Shown in pieces: positions 30,811 through 43,110 of a DNA stretch of 64,000 bases. The stretch covers positions 127,501 to 191,500 of the forward strand of contig CAUYUJ010018071.1 in NCBI GenBank assembly GCA_963575745.1, given 5' to 3'. The position numbers and the translations under genes were made by a program. Position 1 is the stretch's first letter. Every line of letters starts with the position of its first letter. This stretch comes from Prorocentrum cordatum. Its lineage: Eukaryota; Sar; Dinophyceae; Prorocentrales; Prorocentraceae. The notes beneath the pieces were generated by a model, which worked only from the letters and a program-made list of their open reading frames with translations, ran no database searches and had not been told where the DNA came from.

Positions 30811-30939
30811 TCACCAGGAAATTGAGTCGGCGATGTTTTAGAAGGCGTTCCAGAGTTGGGGCATTTGCTTGTCTGAGTGCAGCGTGGTCGGGTGCGTGCT
30901 CCAGCATGCCAGGCTTTATGATAGTATTCGTCGCCGACC

Positions 30940-31450
30940 TCAGGCCGCGCATGTATGCGGTGGCCGCACTTGAGAATACACCTTTGCACAGCGTAGGCCA
31001 CGTCTCCACTTGCCATAGTAGTCGACAGTTGCGCTGCGAACGTACTTGATTTTCTCTGTGAGTCCAATGGATCGCTCTTTACATATGATGTACCTCATTT
31101 CATTGACAGCTCGACCTTGCGGCGTTGAATATCTGGTCGCCAGTCGTCGTCGATGGTCATGAGGACACCAAGTATTGCCGTACCACTGGTATGCGTATGT
31201 TGTGTAGCGACGCTTTGATGACGCATGGTTGTGCATAGTAGTTTGCAGTCGCTGCCTTCTTTTTTTCAGTACCTTCTATATGTAACATGACTGCCGTCTT
31301 CACTGGGCTGTACTTCACTTGGAAGCCATACTCGACCATCGTGCGGTGTATGATCGTGATCGCCGTGCCGACGTCCTCTGCGATCTTCGCGTTGTCTTCG
31401 CGACCCTCCTCCTCCTCCTGCTCTTCCTCCTCCTCGGGGAGGGTGGCGGC
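30940..31450 (-). pseudogene. Reverse transcriptase remnant
   Basis: The minus-strand frame 31,633-31,157 contains AITIIHRTMVEYGFQVKYSP followed by VKTAVMLHIEG. This resembles the post-catalytic region of LINE-type reverse transcriptases, where a Lys-Thr pair follows the YxDD strand. Further fragments in other frames (NEMRYIICKERSIGLTEKIKYV; STTMASGDVAYAVQ) continue the same region downstream. No YxDD box is visible, so the catalytic part is missing upstream. The remnant and the zinc-finger/methyltransferase pieces share strand and order and probably belong to one element. Confidence 0.45.
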
Positions 31451-31504
31451 CGGTGGCTGGCCGCCTCGTCGGCGTCGCCGTCGCGATTGCTCTTGCCGTT
31501 GTTC

Positions 31505-31693
31505 GAAGAAGAAAAACGCTATAAACATAAACTTTTGGCGCTCCGCGCGGATTTCTTGGATCTGCGCTGGGCCCCCCTGGCGGCGCGTCCGGCGCTGCCC
31601 CTGGCGCGCGCGCCAGGGAGGGGAATCCAGCACAGATCCAAGAAATCCGCGCGGAGCGCCAAAAGTTTAGGTTTATAGCGTTTTTTCTTCTTC
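31505..31693. mobile_element. Long inverted repeat, MITE-like (about 190 bp)
   Basis: The left arm 31,505-31,570 (GAAGAAGAAAAACGCTATAA..) and right arm 31,627-31,693 (..TTATAGCGTTTTTTCTTCTTC) are reverse complements over about 66 bases with two mismatches and one indel. The 56-base centre is GC-rich and partly self-complementary. It lies at the upstream edge of the reverse-transcriptase remnant. A short non-autonomous inverted-repeat transposon is likely; a fold-back from other causes is possible. No clear target-site duplication is visible. Confidence 0.7.
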
Positions 31694-32005
31694 TAGTTGT
31701 GGTCGTCGGCGTCGCCATTTTCGACGTTCGTCGGCGTGTTCGGAGGTTCTCGTCGTTGCCAGCACGGGCCTTGTGAGGGGTCTGGGGATCCCCCTCCGCA
31801 TTGTCTTGGGGTCATCCTGCTCTTCAGAGCGCCGTCCGCGTCGCCATTCTCATCATGCGATCCGCCCTCATCGTCCTCGCTCTCCTCCGCAGCATGATGG
31901 CACACATTTCTTCACCATGACTACCATTATTCACGAACGCCACATGGGCTTACGGTGTGTGCGCGCCGCGGAAGCACTTGAGCGGTCACTACTCCCGTAG
32001 AGGGT
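31694..32005. other. Intergenic, nothing recognised
   Basis: CGTCGTCGGCG-type words occur near 31,700-31,745. No gene is supported. Confidence 0.4.
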
Positions 32006-32009
32006 GCGG

Positions 32010-32335
32010 CGTTGGACGCCGCCGCCGCCGCCGCCGCCGCCCAGGGACCGCTCGTCTGCGCGGCTGCAAAAATTGTGTGGCTGCGGTGCTGCAGAGCACT
32101 GGCGCAGCAGTGGATGTGGCTGCTGCCGCGCGGGTCTGCGCGGGGCCGCTCGGCGCGGGCCTGGCCACGCGGGCCAGGAGAGAGGAGGGAGGAGGGAGGA
32201 GGAGGAGGAGGAGGAGGAGCAGGCGGAGGAGGAGGAGGAGGCGAAGGAGGAGGAAGGAGGAAGGAGGAAGGAGGAAGGAGGAAGGAGGAAGAGGGACGGA
32301 GGAGGAGGCGGAGGAGGAGGAGGAGGAGGAGGATC
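32010..32335. repeat. (GCC)n and (GGA)n patches
   Basis: CCGCCGCC at 32,017-32,042 and GGAGGAGGA at 32,180-32,335. The long open frames through 32,000-33,250 on both strands are caused by these and by the GC-rich composition. Confidence 0.8.
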
Positions 32336-32739
32336 TCGGCCGCCGCGCTCAACCTTCTGGGCCCTGCATCGGCGCGCTTGGTGCGCGGGCAGAGCGCCTC
32401 GAGGTCGGATCGCCTTGCGCGTGTTCGGCCACATGCGATGCCTCGGCGGGCTCCGTGCGCGAGGAGAGGGCCTCGGGGTCGGAATGGGCGTCGCGGATCC
32501 TGTGGGGCCACGCTTTCTTCGGGCTCGGCGCCGAGATCTTCGGCGCCGCGCTCCAGAGACGTCCCAGCGTTGCGCTCAGCACGGCGGCGTCGCCTCGGAG
32601 GCACGGCCCGCCCTGGGCGGTGCGCCCGCGGCCCAGTGCCGCGGCGGCCCAGACTGCCCATTCGGCGGGACGACTCGGCCCTGGCAGTGGCCGTGGAGTC
32701 GAAGGCCGAGGTCAGGAGGGGAGCTAAGTTGCCCTGATA

Positions 32740-32890
32740 CACAAGTGTTGAAACGCAACACGTGCCGTGTTCAAAACGTCCGTGTCAACACGTTGCGTGT
32801 TCGTTCGGCATGTGTTGGCCCACGTTTTGGCGAGCGTATCGCGCCAGAGCTCCGTGTCAACACGCTACGTGTTGCGTGTTGCGTATTGGG
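32740..32890. repeat. Short CAACACG/CGTGTTG repeats
   Basis: CGTGTTGAAACG-, CAACACGTTGCG-, GCGTGTT- and ACACGCTACGTG-type words alternate in both orientations over about 150 bases. Confidence 0.6.
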
Positions 32891-33500
32891 GCAGCTAAGG
32901 GGGGGGAGGCCGCGGACGACGGCAACGACACGCAGGATGATCGGCACCAGGTGCGTGCCGATGCGCAGCAAAGCGCAGGCGGGCAGTACCAGCACTCCGT
33001 TGAGGGCTAGGCGGTCGAAGAGCGGTGTGACGAGCACCACGAGCAGCAGGACAGGAACCATTAGACGGCAGCGATTTCGGCAGCGAGGCGGTTTTGGGAC
33101 GCTGCGGTTGCGAGAAGCTTGGCCTTGCAGGCTGCGCCCCACCGCATCCTCGTGGACGTTCAGTGACGACGCGGTTTCCAGGGTTGCAGGGCCAGAGGTT
33201 GCGGTTGAGCGGCAAATCAAGAATTCAGCAGTAACCGATTGGCAGCCTCCAGCATGACTCAGTTGGTTACCTCCATTCATTCCCTCGGTCGCAGGGTGTC
33301 AAGTTTTCGTCGTCAGGGCACCCTTGTTTCGTGCGCTCACGCTGCGGTCGACCTGAGCCGATGTTAGCGCGTGAGCTTTTCGGCCCCTCTTGCAGGCTCG
33401 GTCGAGGTTGAAAGGGGTGAAGTATCGCGTATACGCAGTGAGTTTGCCCGCTTCTTTCGCGATTAAGTTTTAAAGCGAGCGCGGCCTGGACCTTGCGGAG
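32891..33500. other. Intergenic, nothing recognised
   Basis: Unique-looking DNA with no supported gene in either orientation. Confidence 0.4.
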
Positions 33501-33502
33501 GG

Positions 33503-33588
33503 ATGACGACGACGACGACGACGACGGCGATGACGATAATGAGGATGAGGATGAGGATGAGGATGAGGATGAGGATGAGGATGAGGAT

Positions 33589-33629
<41 letters not shown>

Positions 33630-33870
33630 TGATGTTGATGCTGATGCTGATGATGATGCTGATGGTATGGTGATGATGATGGTGGTGATGGTGATGGTGA
33701 TGCTGAAGGTGATGATGCTGATGCTGATGATGATGATGATGGTGATGATGCTGATGATGATGATGATGATGATGATGACGATGACGATGACGATGGCGAT
33801 GGCGATGGCGATGACGTTGACGTTGACGTTGACGTCATCATCATCGTCATTGTCATCGTCATCGCAAGCG
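33503..33870. repeat. (GAT/GAC/GAG)n microsatellite
   Basis: About 360 bases of GATGAG, GACGAT, GATGCT and GATGAT triplets in phase. It ends in GACGTTGACGTT and ATCATCATC. Confidence 0.9.
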
Positions 33871-35335
33871 CGCGCAGTGGCCTCGAAGTTGTCGTTTTCC
33901 TTTCTGGTCCCCCCCGAGTGGCAAAAAGCTGCCCGCGCTGCGGACGGGCCCCCCCCCGAGACCCTGCTGCGTCGAGCCCGTGGCTCCGTGGGGGCCAGTC
34001 AGGGCCATGAGGATCACGCGCGCCGGTCGTTGAGAGCAGGGGCCGCTCCTGGTGGCTTCTTGGTGGCTCGTCGGAAGTAGGGGCCATCTTGTCCGTTCTT
34101 CTCGGAAACTGCAACACACACACATTGCCAGTGGCGGGATGTTGCTCAATTCCAGGACTTTTTGAGGGTCGGGGACGAAGTCGGGGTGGTGTAGTGTATG
34201 CTTGTTTCTCCGCTTTCCCGGGGGAGCAACGAAAAATGTGTTCACCAGGATCACGTATACACTAGGATCCGTTTTCCTGTGCGAGTTTCAGTGCAGGGCC
34301 AGAAAAAAAACGTAGGTTTATCGAGTTCGGTTCATTATCTTCGTGGCCATCTTGGACCATTTGGGACGAGCTTCAAGCAAGGCAGGGCCTTCCTGGACGC
34401 TCTGACCGCTCGCGCCCCTTGCCCGCCGAGAACCCTGGTGAGTGTACACACTGGTCGATGACAGTGGGTATTTGCGGATTCCCAGATGCCAGTCTCTTTT
34501 AGCCGCCCTCCTACTTCAAGAGTCGAACGGTTTTCCTTCTTCCCTCCTCTTCAGGGGGCGGGCGGAAGCCTATGTAATCTATTTCCAATGCCATCTTATT
34601 TCATGGTTCTACGTACTTCTTCCGACCAACGGGTATAGTGAAGGTGATGAGTTTGTCCCGTGGGATGTTGCTGGAGCCGATGCTAAATTCGCCCTGTGGC
34701 TTCGAGGGGTCCCGCTGCATGATCTCATTCATCTGTGCGTTCGTGGAGCTTTTGGGGAGAACGAGGTCGACGTCGGTGGGGTCTCTTGCCGCGTGGGGGG
34801 GGCTCGATCACTGTCATGTTTGGCGATGATGATCAGGAGGAGAAAAACACACAGACACAATTAATCGTCGATTTCCAGGAAAGGATGGGAAAAAATTATA
34901 TAGAAAGTGGGGGGGGAAGACGAAAACCCAGAAATTCTGGGAAAAGATGGGGATTCCTGGGATTTGTGTCTGTTTATTTGTGTCCCTGGGCACCTTCAGA
35001 TTAGGATGGGCGCTGTTCGTCTCTGGTCCTCGTCGCCGTCGGAGCTGCAACTGCTCTGGTGCAGAACGCGGATCTGCTCAGGGTGCTCCCATGGAGGGGT
35101 TTGTGCCGGCCTGGCTGGCCATGCCCAGTCTGTTTCGCGCTTTTGAGCGTGCTGCATCTGCATGAACTGCTCTGCGCTACCGCGGGCCGGTGCATTGTAT
35201 CACCCGCTCCACGCCCGGGCGGGGGCGAGCTCGGGCGGGCGCCACAGACTTGCTCTGGGTGTCGTTTTCGGGGGTCTCTTGCCGCCAGGGTCATTTTATG
35301 CGTGCCCTACGGATGCGCATCGCTAGCGAGCCCCG
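33871..35335. other. Intergenic, nothing recognised
   Basis: About 1.4 kb with a C run near 33,950, a GGAAAGTGGGG patch near 34,890-34,915 and no domain-bearing frame. It may hold unrecognised relic sequence. Confidence 0.4.
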
Positions 35336-35340
35336 TACCA

Positions 35341-35760
<420 letters not shown>

Positions 35761-35889
35761 ACCGTCGTGCTCGTCACCCGGCTCCCACGCCGGCTTGCTG
35801 GCGGGGTGAGGCCGCGGCTCGGGGACGGAACGCCTGTCGCGGCGGGGCTGCAGCACCCCGGGAACATCCTGGAGGCCGCCCCAGCGGGG

Positions 35890-36250
35890 GGAAGGAGGAG
35901 GAGGAGGAGGAGGAGGAGGAGGAGGAGGAGTAGAAAGAGGAGGAGGTCGAGGAGGAGGCGATGGAGGAAGAGGAGGAGGAGGTTGAGGAGGAGGAGGAGG
36001 TGGAGCAGGAGGAGCAAGAGGAGGAGGAGGAGGAGAGGAGGGGAGGAGGAGGAGGAGGAGATGGAGGAGGAGATTGCGGGGAGGAGGGGAGGGAGGAGCA
36101 GGAAGAGGAGGAGGAGGAGGGAGGAGAGATGGAGGAGGAGGAGGAGGAGGAGGAGGATGGAGGAGGAGAGGAGGAGGAGGAGCAGGAGCAGGAGGAGGAG
36201 GAGCAGGAGGAGGAGGAGGAGGAGGAGGAGATGGCGGAGGAGGAGGAGGA
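35890..36250. repeat. (GGA)n microsatellite
   Basis: About 360 bases of GGAGGA with GAG, GCA and GTC interruptions. It makes long Glu/Gly, Arg or Ser/Pro frames on both strands that are not genes. Confidence 0.95.
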
Positions 36251-36770
36251 CGATTGCACCTCCTCTCTCTCTCCTCATTATCGTCTCTCCTCGTCCTGGT
36301 CCTCCTCCACCCCTTCTTCCCGTCCTCCCGCCGAGCGCGGGAACGCGGGCAGGGGAGGCGGAGGCGGCGGGGGGGAGGAGACATTGTTCGACGAGGGGAT
36401 CCCAATATGTGCATCTCAGTTCCTGGCGTCTCCGTCGATGTGTGTGTGTGTGTGTCTAAGTGAGAGAAGCTTAGCGTGCAGCGACTGGGTAATCCCTGGC
36501 GGCCTCCCTTGGAGTGCACAAATGTCCTTGGATGCCTTTCAAGCTCTGAAACAAAAGAGTCGGGTGTGCCTAAACCAGCGTTTCGCCAGACTCGCCCAAG
36601 CCATCCGCACGATCTGTTTTGAAAGCAGAGGAGTCCCAGCCAGGAATCGAGAAGAGGACAGCACAGTAATTTCTTTCGCAAGATTTCTGCGTCGAATAAC
36701 GGAGACTCAAATCTAAGTAACGGAGCGAGAATTTGTTTAAGCGCTTTGAAAGAAAAATTTACGGGATTTG
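36251..36770. other. Intergenic with one orphan repeat
   Basis: A GT run lies at 36,440-36,452. At about 36,555-36,660 a stretch with CCAGCG, ACGATCTGTTTTGA and AGTCC resembles the 154-bp repeat at 43,400-43,905. A second orphan (CGAACGGGCCCGTGCAA) lies at about 36,780-36,850. Confidence 0.5.
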
Positions 36771-36984
36771 TTTCGGAACGAGCACCTCGCTTGAGACGTC
36801 CCGCAGTCTGGCCGCGAACGGGCCCGTGCAACTGTTTCCCCATTCTGGGGTATGAGAAGGGTTTACTCGGCTACAAGTAGGTAAATAGCGCCAGGTTCGC
36901 CCCTTCGTTCGTCCGCCACGCGGCGCTAGTGGGTAAGTCATCCAGGTTCATGCCGTTGTTCGTCGCGGCCACCATTTCACCTGA

Positions 36985-37375
36985 GGTAAAGCACCAACAT
37001 TTCTGAAGGAATGTTCGTGGGGCTCCATCGGCCCCGATTCTTATTTGAGAACCAATGGCTTTTTGACCAGTTCTCTGGATTGGGGATTTTCGCATATTCT
37101 TTTTTGGGGGGTCTTGCGATCCCGGCTCAGAGACAAAAGAACATCCAATAGATAAAATGCCAACATTTTGGAAGGAATGCGCGTGGGGCCCCATCGGCCC
37201 CTGTTGCTATTGGAAAACAAATGGTTTTTAAATCGGTTCTATGGATTTTTTTTCCCCGGCCGGCGATCTTGGCTCGGAGACCGGATCCAAGAGGTAAAAG
37301 CACGAACATTTCGAAAGGAATGTGCGTGGGCGCGTGGGGCCCCAATGGCCCCGATTCGTATCAGGAATTGTGGAA
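36985..37375 (+). repeat. About 150-bp tandem repeat, three copies
   Basis: AACATTTCTGAAGGAATG and variants near 36,996, 37,162 and 37,305 begin units. Each unit carries GTGGGGCCCCATCGGCCCC and GGTTTTT..GGTTCTATGGAT. The spacing is 166 then 143 bases. Confidence 0.75.
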
Positions 37376-37477
37376 TGTTTTTTTGCACGGATTCGTTCAG
37401 GAAACTATTCATCTAAAGTTCGCAGGTATGCGTGGAAGTGTTATTATTCCCCACATGCTTCGTGGGGTTCTGGTTTT

Positions 37478-37740
37478 CTTCCCTGCCGCGCCGCGCCCGC
37501 GTCTCCCCCACACCCGCCCTCCTCCCCTCCTCCTCCTCCTCCTCCTCCTCCTCCTCCTCCTCCTCCTCCTCCTCCTCCTCCTCCTCCTCAGCACAGCGCA
37601 GCACAGCACAGCAGTCCGCAGCACAGCATAGGACAGCACAGCACAGCTCAGCAGAGCACAGCACAGCACGTCTCGGCGACACGCGTCTACATACAGCCGC
37701 ACGCATGCACACACTCGCACACACAAGACGACACCAGTCC
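37478..37740 (+). repeat. Array leader: CCT run and CAGCA run, copy 1
   Basis: CGCGCCCGCGTCTCCCCCAC leads into a (CCT)n run (37,520-37,588) and an AGCACAGC-type run (37,589-37,670). A related block (CGCACCCGCGTCTCACCCAC, CCT run, CAGCA run) lies inside the array at 39,727-40,195. Confidence 0.8.
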
Positions 37741-39921
37741 TGGCATAGCAGGCGTGGCACTTTCTCGACACCATAGGGGGTGCGCAGGGGGTGGTCTCTC
37801 GCTGCGGTCTCTATACGCCCCAGTCGTCCTGCTATATAGCAGGCGTGGCCCCAGTCGTCCTGGCATAGCAGGCGTGGCACTTTCTCGACACCATAGGGGG
37901 TGCGCAGGGGGTGGTCTCTCGCTGCGGTCTCTATACGCGCCGGTCGTCCAGGCATAGCAGGCGTGGCAATTTCTCGACACCATAGGGGGTGCGCAGGGGG
38001 TGGTCTCTCGCTGCGGTCTCTATACGCGCCGGTCGTCCAGGCATAGCAGGCGTGGCACTTTCTCGACACCATAAGGGGGTGCGCAGGGGTGGTCTCTCGC
38101 TGCGGTCTCTATCGGTCGCAGGCAGCGGGGAGGGGTGCGCAGGGGGTGGTCTCTCGCTCGCGGTCTCTATAGGGTGCGCAGGGGGTGTCTCTCGCCGGTC
38201 TCTATCGGTCCAGGCATAGCAGGCGTGGCACTTTCTCGACACCATAGGGGGTGCGCAGGGGGTGGTCTCTCAGCGCGGCTCTATACGCGCCGGTCGTCCA
38301 GGCATAGCAGGCGTGGCACTTTCTCGACACCAGAGGGGGTGCGCAGGGGGTGGTCTCTCGAGCGCGGCTGCTATACGCGCCGGTCGTCCAGGCATAGCAG
38401 GCGTGGCACTTTCTCGACACCATAGGGGGTGCGCAGGGGGTGGTCTCTCGCTGCGGTCTCTATACGCGCCGGTCGTCCAGGCATAGCAGGCGTGGCACTT
38501 TCTCGACACCATAGGGGGTGCGCAGGGGGTGGTCTCTCGCTGCGGTCTCTATACGCGCCGGTCGTCCAGGCATAGCAGGCGTGGCACTTTCTCGACACCA
38601 TAGGGGGTGCGCAGGGGGTGGTCTCTCGCTGCGGTCTCTATACGCGCCGGTCGTCCAGGCATAGCAGGCGTGGCACTTTCTCGACACCATAGGGGGTGCG
38701 CAGGGGGTGGTCTCTCGCTGCGGTCTCTATACGCGCCGGTCGTCCAGGCATAGCAGGCGTGGCACTTTCTCGACACCATAGGGGGTGCGCAGGGGGTGGT
38801 CTCTCGCTGCGGTCTCTATACGCGCGGGTCGTCCAGGCATAGCAGGCGTGCACTTTCTCGACACCGGGGTGCGTGGGTGCGTCAGGGGGTGGTCTCTCGC
38901 TGCGGTCTCTATACGCGCCGGTCGTCCAGGCATAGCAGGCGTGGCACTTTCTCGACACCATAGGGGGTGCGCAGGGGGTGGTCTCTCGCTGCGGCTCTAT
39001 ACGCGCCGGTCGTCCAGGCATAGCAGGCGTGGCACTTTCTCGACGCCGACTAGGGGTGCGGCAGGGGTGGTCTCGAGCGCTGGCGGTCTCTATACGCGCC
39101 GGTCGTCCAGGCATAGCAGGCGTGGCACTTTCTCGACACCATAGGGGGTGCGCAGGGGGTGGTCCCTGAGCGCGGCTGCTATACGCGCCGGTCGTCCTGG
39201 CATAGCAGGCGTGGCACTTTCTGCTAGGGGGATGCACAGGGGCGGTCCCGCCGGTGATATACCGCCGTCTCCAGGCATAGCAGGCGTGGCACTTTCTCGA
39301 CACCAGAGGGGGTGCGCAGGGGGTGGTCCCTGAGCGCGCGGCTGCTATACGCGCCGGTCGTCCAGGCATAGCAGGCGTGGCACTTTCTCGACACCAGAGG
39401 GGGTGCGCAGGGGGTGGTCCCTGAGCGCGGCCGCTATGCACGACGGTCGTCCAGGCACAGCAGGCGTGGCACTTTCTCGACACCAGAGGGGGGCGCAGGG
39501 GGTGGTCCCTGAGCTCGGCCGCTATGCGCGACGGTCGTCCAGGCACAGCAGGCGTGGCACTTTCTCGACACCAGAGGGGGGCGCAGGGGGTGGTCCCTGA
39601 GCGCGGCGCTATACGCGCCGGTCCTCCAGGCACAGCAGGCGTGGCACCTCCTTGACACCAGAGGGGGTGCGCAGGGGGTGGTCCCTGAGCGCGGCCGCTA
39701 TGCACGACGGTCGTCCAGGCACAGCAGTTTCTTCCCACCCGCGCCGCACCCGCGTCTCACCCACACCCGCCCTCCCCCCCTCCTCTTCCTCCCCCTCCTC
39801 CTCACGCACACAGCACAGCGCAGCGCAGCGCAGCGCAGCGCAGCACAGCACAGCACAGCACAGCACAGCACATCACAGCGCAACGCACACAGCACAGCAC
39901 AGCAAAGCACAGCACAGCACA

Positions 39922-39956
<35 letters not shown>

Positions 39957-42900
39957 CTTGGCACGTGCGGCACGTTCTCGACGCCATAGGGGTCGTCCAC
40001 GGCACAGCAGGCGTGGCAGTTTTGCACAGCACACCTGCACAGCACAATACAGCAAAGCACAGTACAGCACACCGCAGCACAGCACGGCACGGCACAGCAC
40101 AGCACATCGCAGCACAGCTCAGCACAGCATAGCGCACAGGGCAGGCGCGCAGGGCACGGCACGGCAGAGCGTGGCAGGGGTGGCATTTTCTCGACACCAC
40201 AGGGGGTGCGCAGGGGGTGGTCCCTGAGCTCGGCCGCTACGCACGACGGTCGTCCAGGCACAGCAGGCGTGGCACTTTCTCGACACCACAGGGGGTGCGC
40301 AGGGGGTGGTCCCTGAGCTCGGCCGCTATGCACGACGGTCGTCCAGGCATAGCAGGCGTGGCACTTCTCGACACCATGGGGGTGCGCAGGGGGTGGTCCC
40401 TGAGCGCGGCCGCTATGCACGACGGTCGTCCAGGCACAGCAGGCGTGGAACTTTCTCGACACCAGAGGGGGTGCGCAGGGGGTGGTCCCTGAGCTCGACC
40501 GCTATGCACGACGGTCGCCCAGGCACAGCAGGCGTGGCACTTTCTCGACACCATAGGGGGTGCGCAGGGGGTGGTCCCTGAGCTCGGCCGGCCGCTATGC
40601 ACGACGGTCGCTCCAGGCACAGCAGGCGTGGCACTTTCTCGACACCAAGGGGGTGCGCAGGGGGTGGTCCCTGAGCTCGGCCGCTATGCACGACGGTCGT
40701 CCAGGCACAGCAGGCGTGGCACTTTCTCGACACCATAGGGGGTGCGCAGGGGGGTGGTCCCTGAGCTCGGCCGCTATGCACGACGGTCGTCCAGGCACAG
40801 CAGGCGTGGCACTTTCTCGACACCAGAGGGGGTGCGCAGGGGGTGGTCCCTGAGCTCGGCCGCTATGCACGACGGTCGCCCAGGCATAGCAGGCGTGGCA
40901 CTTTCTCGACACCACATGGGGTGCGCAGGGGGTGGTGCGCAGGGGGCATGCGTGGCACTTTCTCGACACCAAGCATGAGCCGGCTATGCACGACGGTCGT
41001 CCAGGCACAGCAGGCGTGGCACTTTCTCGACACCATAGGGGGTGTGCAGGGCGGTGGTCCCTGAGCTCGGCCGCTATGCACGACGGTCGTCCAGGCACAG
41101 CAGGCGGGCAATTTCTCGACACCATAAAGGGGGTGCGCAGGGGGTGGTCCCTGAGCTCGCTATGCACGACGGTCGTCCAAGCACAGCAGGCGTGGCACTT
41201 TCTCGACACCATAGGGGGTGCGCAGGGGGTGGTCCCTGAGCCCGCCGCTATGGAAGACGGTCGTCCAAGCACAGCAGGCGTGGCACTTTCTCGACACCAC
41301 AGGGGGTGCGCAGGGGGTGGTCCCTGAGCTCGGTCGATATGCACGACGGCCGTCCAGGCGCAGCAGGCGTGGCACTTTCCCGGCACCAGAGGGGGTGCGC
41401 AGGGGGTGGTCCCTGAGCTCGGCCGCTATGCACGACGGTCGTCCATGCATAGCAGGCGTGGCACTTTCTCGACACCAGAGGGGTGCGCAGGGGGTGGTCC
41501 CTGAGCTCTGCCGCTATGCACGACGGTCGTCCAGGCACAGCAGGCGTGGCATTTTCTCGACACCACAGGGGGTGCGCAGGGGGTGGTCCCTGAGCTCGGC
41601 CGCTATGCACGACGGACGCCCAGGCACAGCAGGCGTGGCACTTTCTCGACACCATAGGGGGTGTGCAGGCAGTGGTCCCTGAGCTCGGCCGCTATGCACG
41701 ACGGTCGTCCAGGCACAGCAGGCGTGGCATTTTCTCGACACCAGAAGGGGTTGTGCAGGGGGTGGTCCCTGAGCTCGACCGCTATGCACGACGGTCGCAC
41801 AGGCACAGCAGGCGTGGCACTTTCTCGACACCATAGGGGGTGCGCAGGGGGTGGTCCCTGAGCTCGCCGCTATGGACGACGGTCGTCCAAATACAGCAGG
41901 CGTGGCAATTTCTCGACACCACAGGGGGTGCGCAGGGGGTGGTCCCTGAGCTCGGTCGATCTGCGCGACGGCCGTCCAGGCACAGCAGGCGTGGCACTTT
42001 CCCGACACCAGAGGGGGTGCGCAGGGGGTGGTCCCTGAGCTCGGCCGCTATGCACGACGGTCGTCCAGGCATAGCAGGCGTGGCACTTTCTCGACACCAG
42101 AAGGGGGTGCGCAGGGGGTGGTCCATGAGCGCGGCCGCTATGAACGACGGTCGCCCAGGCACAGCAGGCGTGGCATTTTCTCGACACCACACGGGGTGCA
42201 CAGGGGGTGGTCCCTGAGCGCGGCCGCTATGCACGACGGTCGTCCAGGCACAGCAGGCGTGGCATTTTCTCGACACCAGAAGGGGTGGGCAGGGGGTGGC
42301 CCCTGAGCTCGGCAGCCATGCACGACGTCGTCGTCCACAGCAGGCGTCTCTCGACACCATAGGGGGTGCGCAGGGGGTGGCCCTGAGCGCGGCCGCTATG
42401 CACGACGGTCGTCCAGGCATAGCAGGCGTGGCACTTTCTCGACACCAGAGGGGGTGCGCAGGGGGTGGTCCCTGAGCGCGGCCGCTATGCACGACGGTCG
42501 TCCAGGCATAGCAGGCGTGGCATTGTCTCGACACCACAGGGGGTGCGCAGGGGGTGCTCCCTGAGCTCGGCCGATATGCACGACGGTCGTCCAGGCACAG
42601 CAGGCGTGGCATTTTCTCGACACCAGAGAGGGTGCGCAGGGGGTGGTCCCTGAGCTCGGCCGCTACGCACGACTGTCGCCCAGGCATAGCAGGGGTGGCA
42701 CTTTCTCGACACCACAGGGGGTGCGCAGGGGGTGGTCCCTGAGCTCGGCCGCTATGCACGACGGTCGTCCAGGCACAGCAGGCGTGGCACTTTCTCGACA
42801 CCACACGGGGTGCGCAGGGGGTGGTCCCTGAGCGCGGCCGCTATGCACGACGGTCGTCCAGACACAGCAGGCGTGGCACTTTCTCGACACCAGAGAGGGT

Positions 42901-43110
42901 GCGCAGGGGGTGGTCCCTGAGCTCTGCCGCTACGCACGACGGTCGTCCAGGCACAGCAGGCGTGGCACTTTCTCGACACCATAGGGGGTGCGCAGGGGGT
43001 GGTCCCTGAGCTCGGCCGCTATGCAGGACGGTCGTCCAGGGCACAGCAGGCGTGGCACTTTCTCGACACCATAGAGGGTGCGCAGGAGTTGGTCCCTCAC
43101 GCACGCAAAC
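37735..43110 (+). repeat. 89-bp tandem array, roughly 55 copies
   Basis: The unit contains GGCATAGCAGGCGTGGCACT, TTCTCGACACCATAGGGGGT, GCGCAGGGGGTGGTC and CGGTCGTCCA. Perfect 89-base steps are seen at 38,391, 38,480 and 38,569. Two variants exist: TCTCTCGCTGCGGTCTCTAT with CAGGCATAG dominates before about 39,200, and TCCCTGAGCTCGGCCGCTAT with CAGGCACAG dominates after. Some units are truncated or expanded (for example 38,100-38,220, 40,920-40,985, 42,300-42,360). Since 89 is not a multiple of three, frames rotate and the apparent Arg/His/Pro proteins on both strands are artefacts. Confidence 0.95.
39727..40195 (+). repeat. Array leader, internal copy 2
   Basis: This interrupts the 89-bp array. 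It has the same order as 37,478-37,740: a CGCGCCGCACCCGCGTCTC phrase, a pyrimidine run and a CAGCA/CACAGC run. It is expanded by a CA microsatellite near 39,923-39,955 and a second CAGCA run to about 40,140. Confidence 0.8.

Noticed and set aside
32004-33257. 417-codon plus-strand frame
   Set aside because: Runs through GCC and GGA runs; composition is Arg/Gly-driven and three frames are open at once.
38638-42804. Several 100-370-codon Arg/His/Pro proteins in the 89-bp array
   Set aside because: The unit is not a multiple of three and lacks stops in some phases, so the same peptide phrases recur in rotating frames on both strands.
37735-43110. CRISPR-like array
   Set aside because: Units are contiguous 89-bp tandem copies without unique spacers, in a eukaryotic setting with no cas genes.
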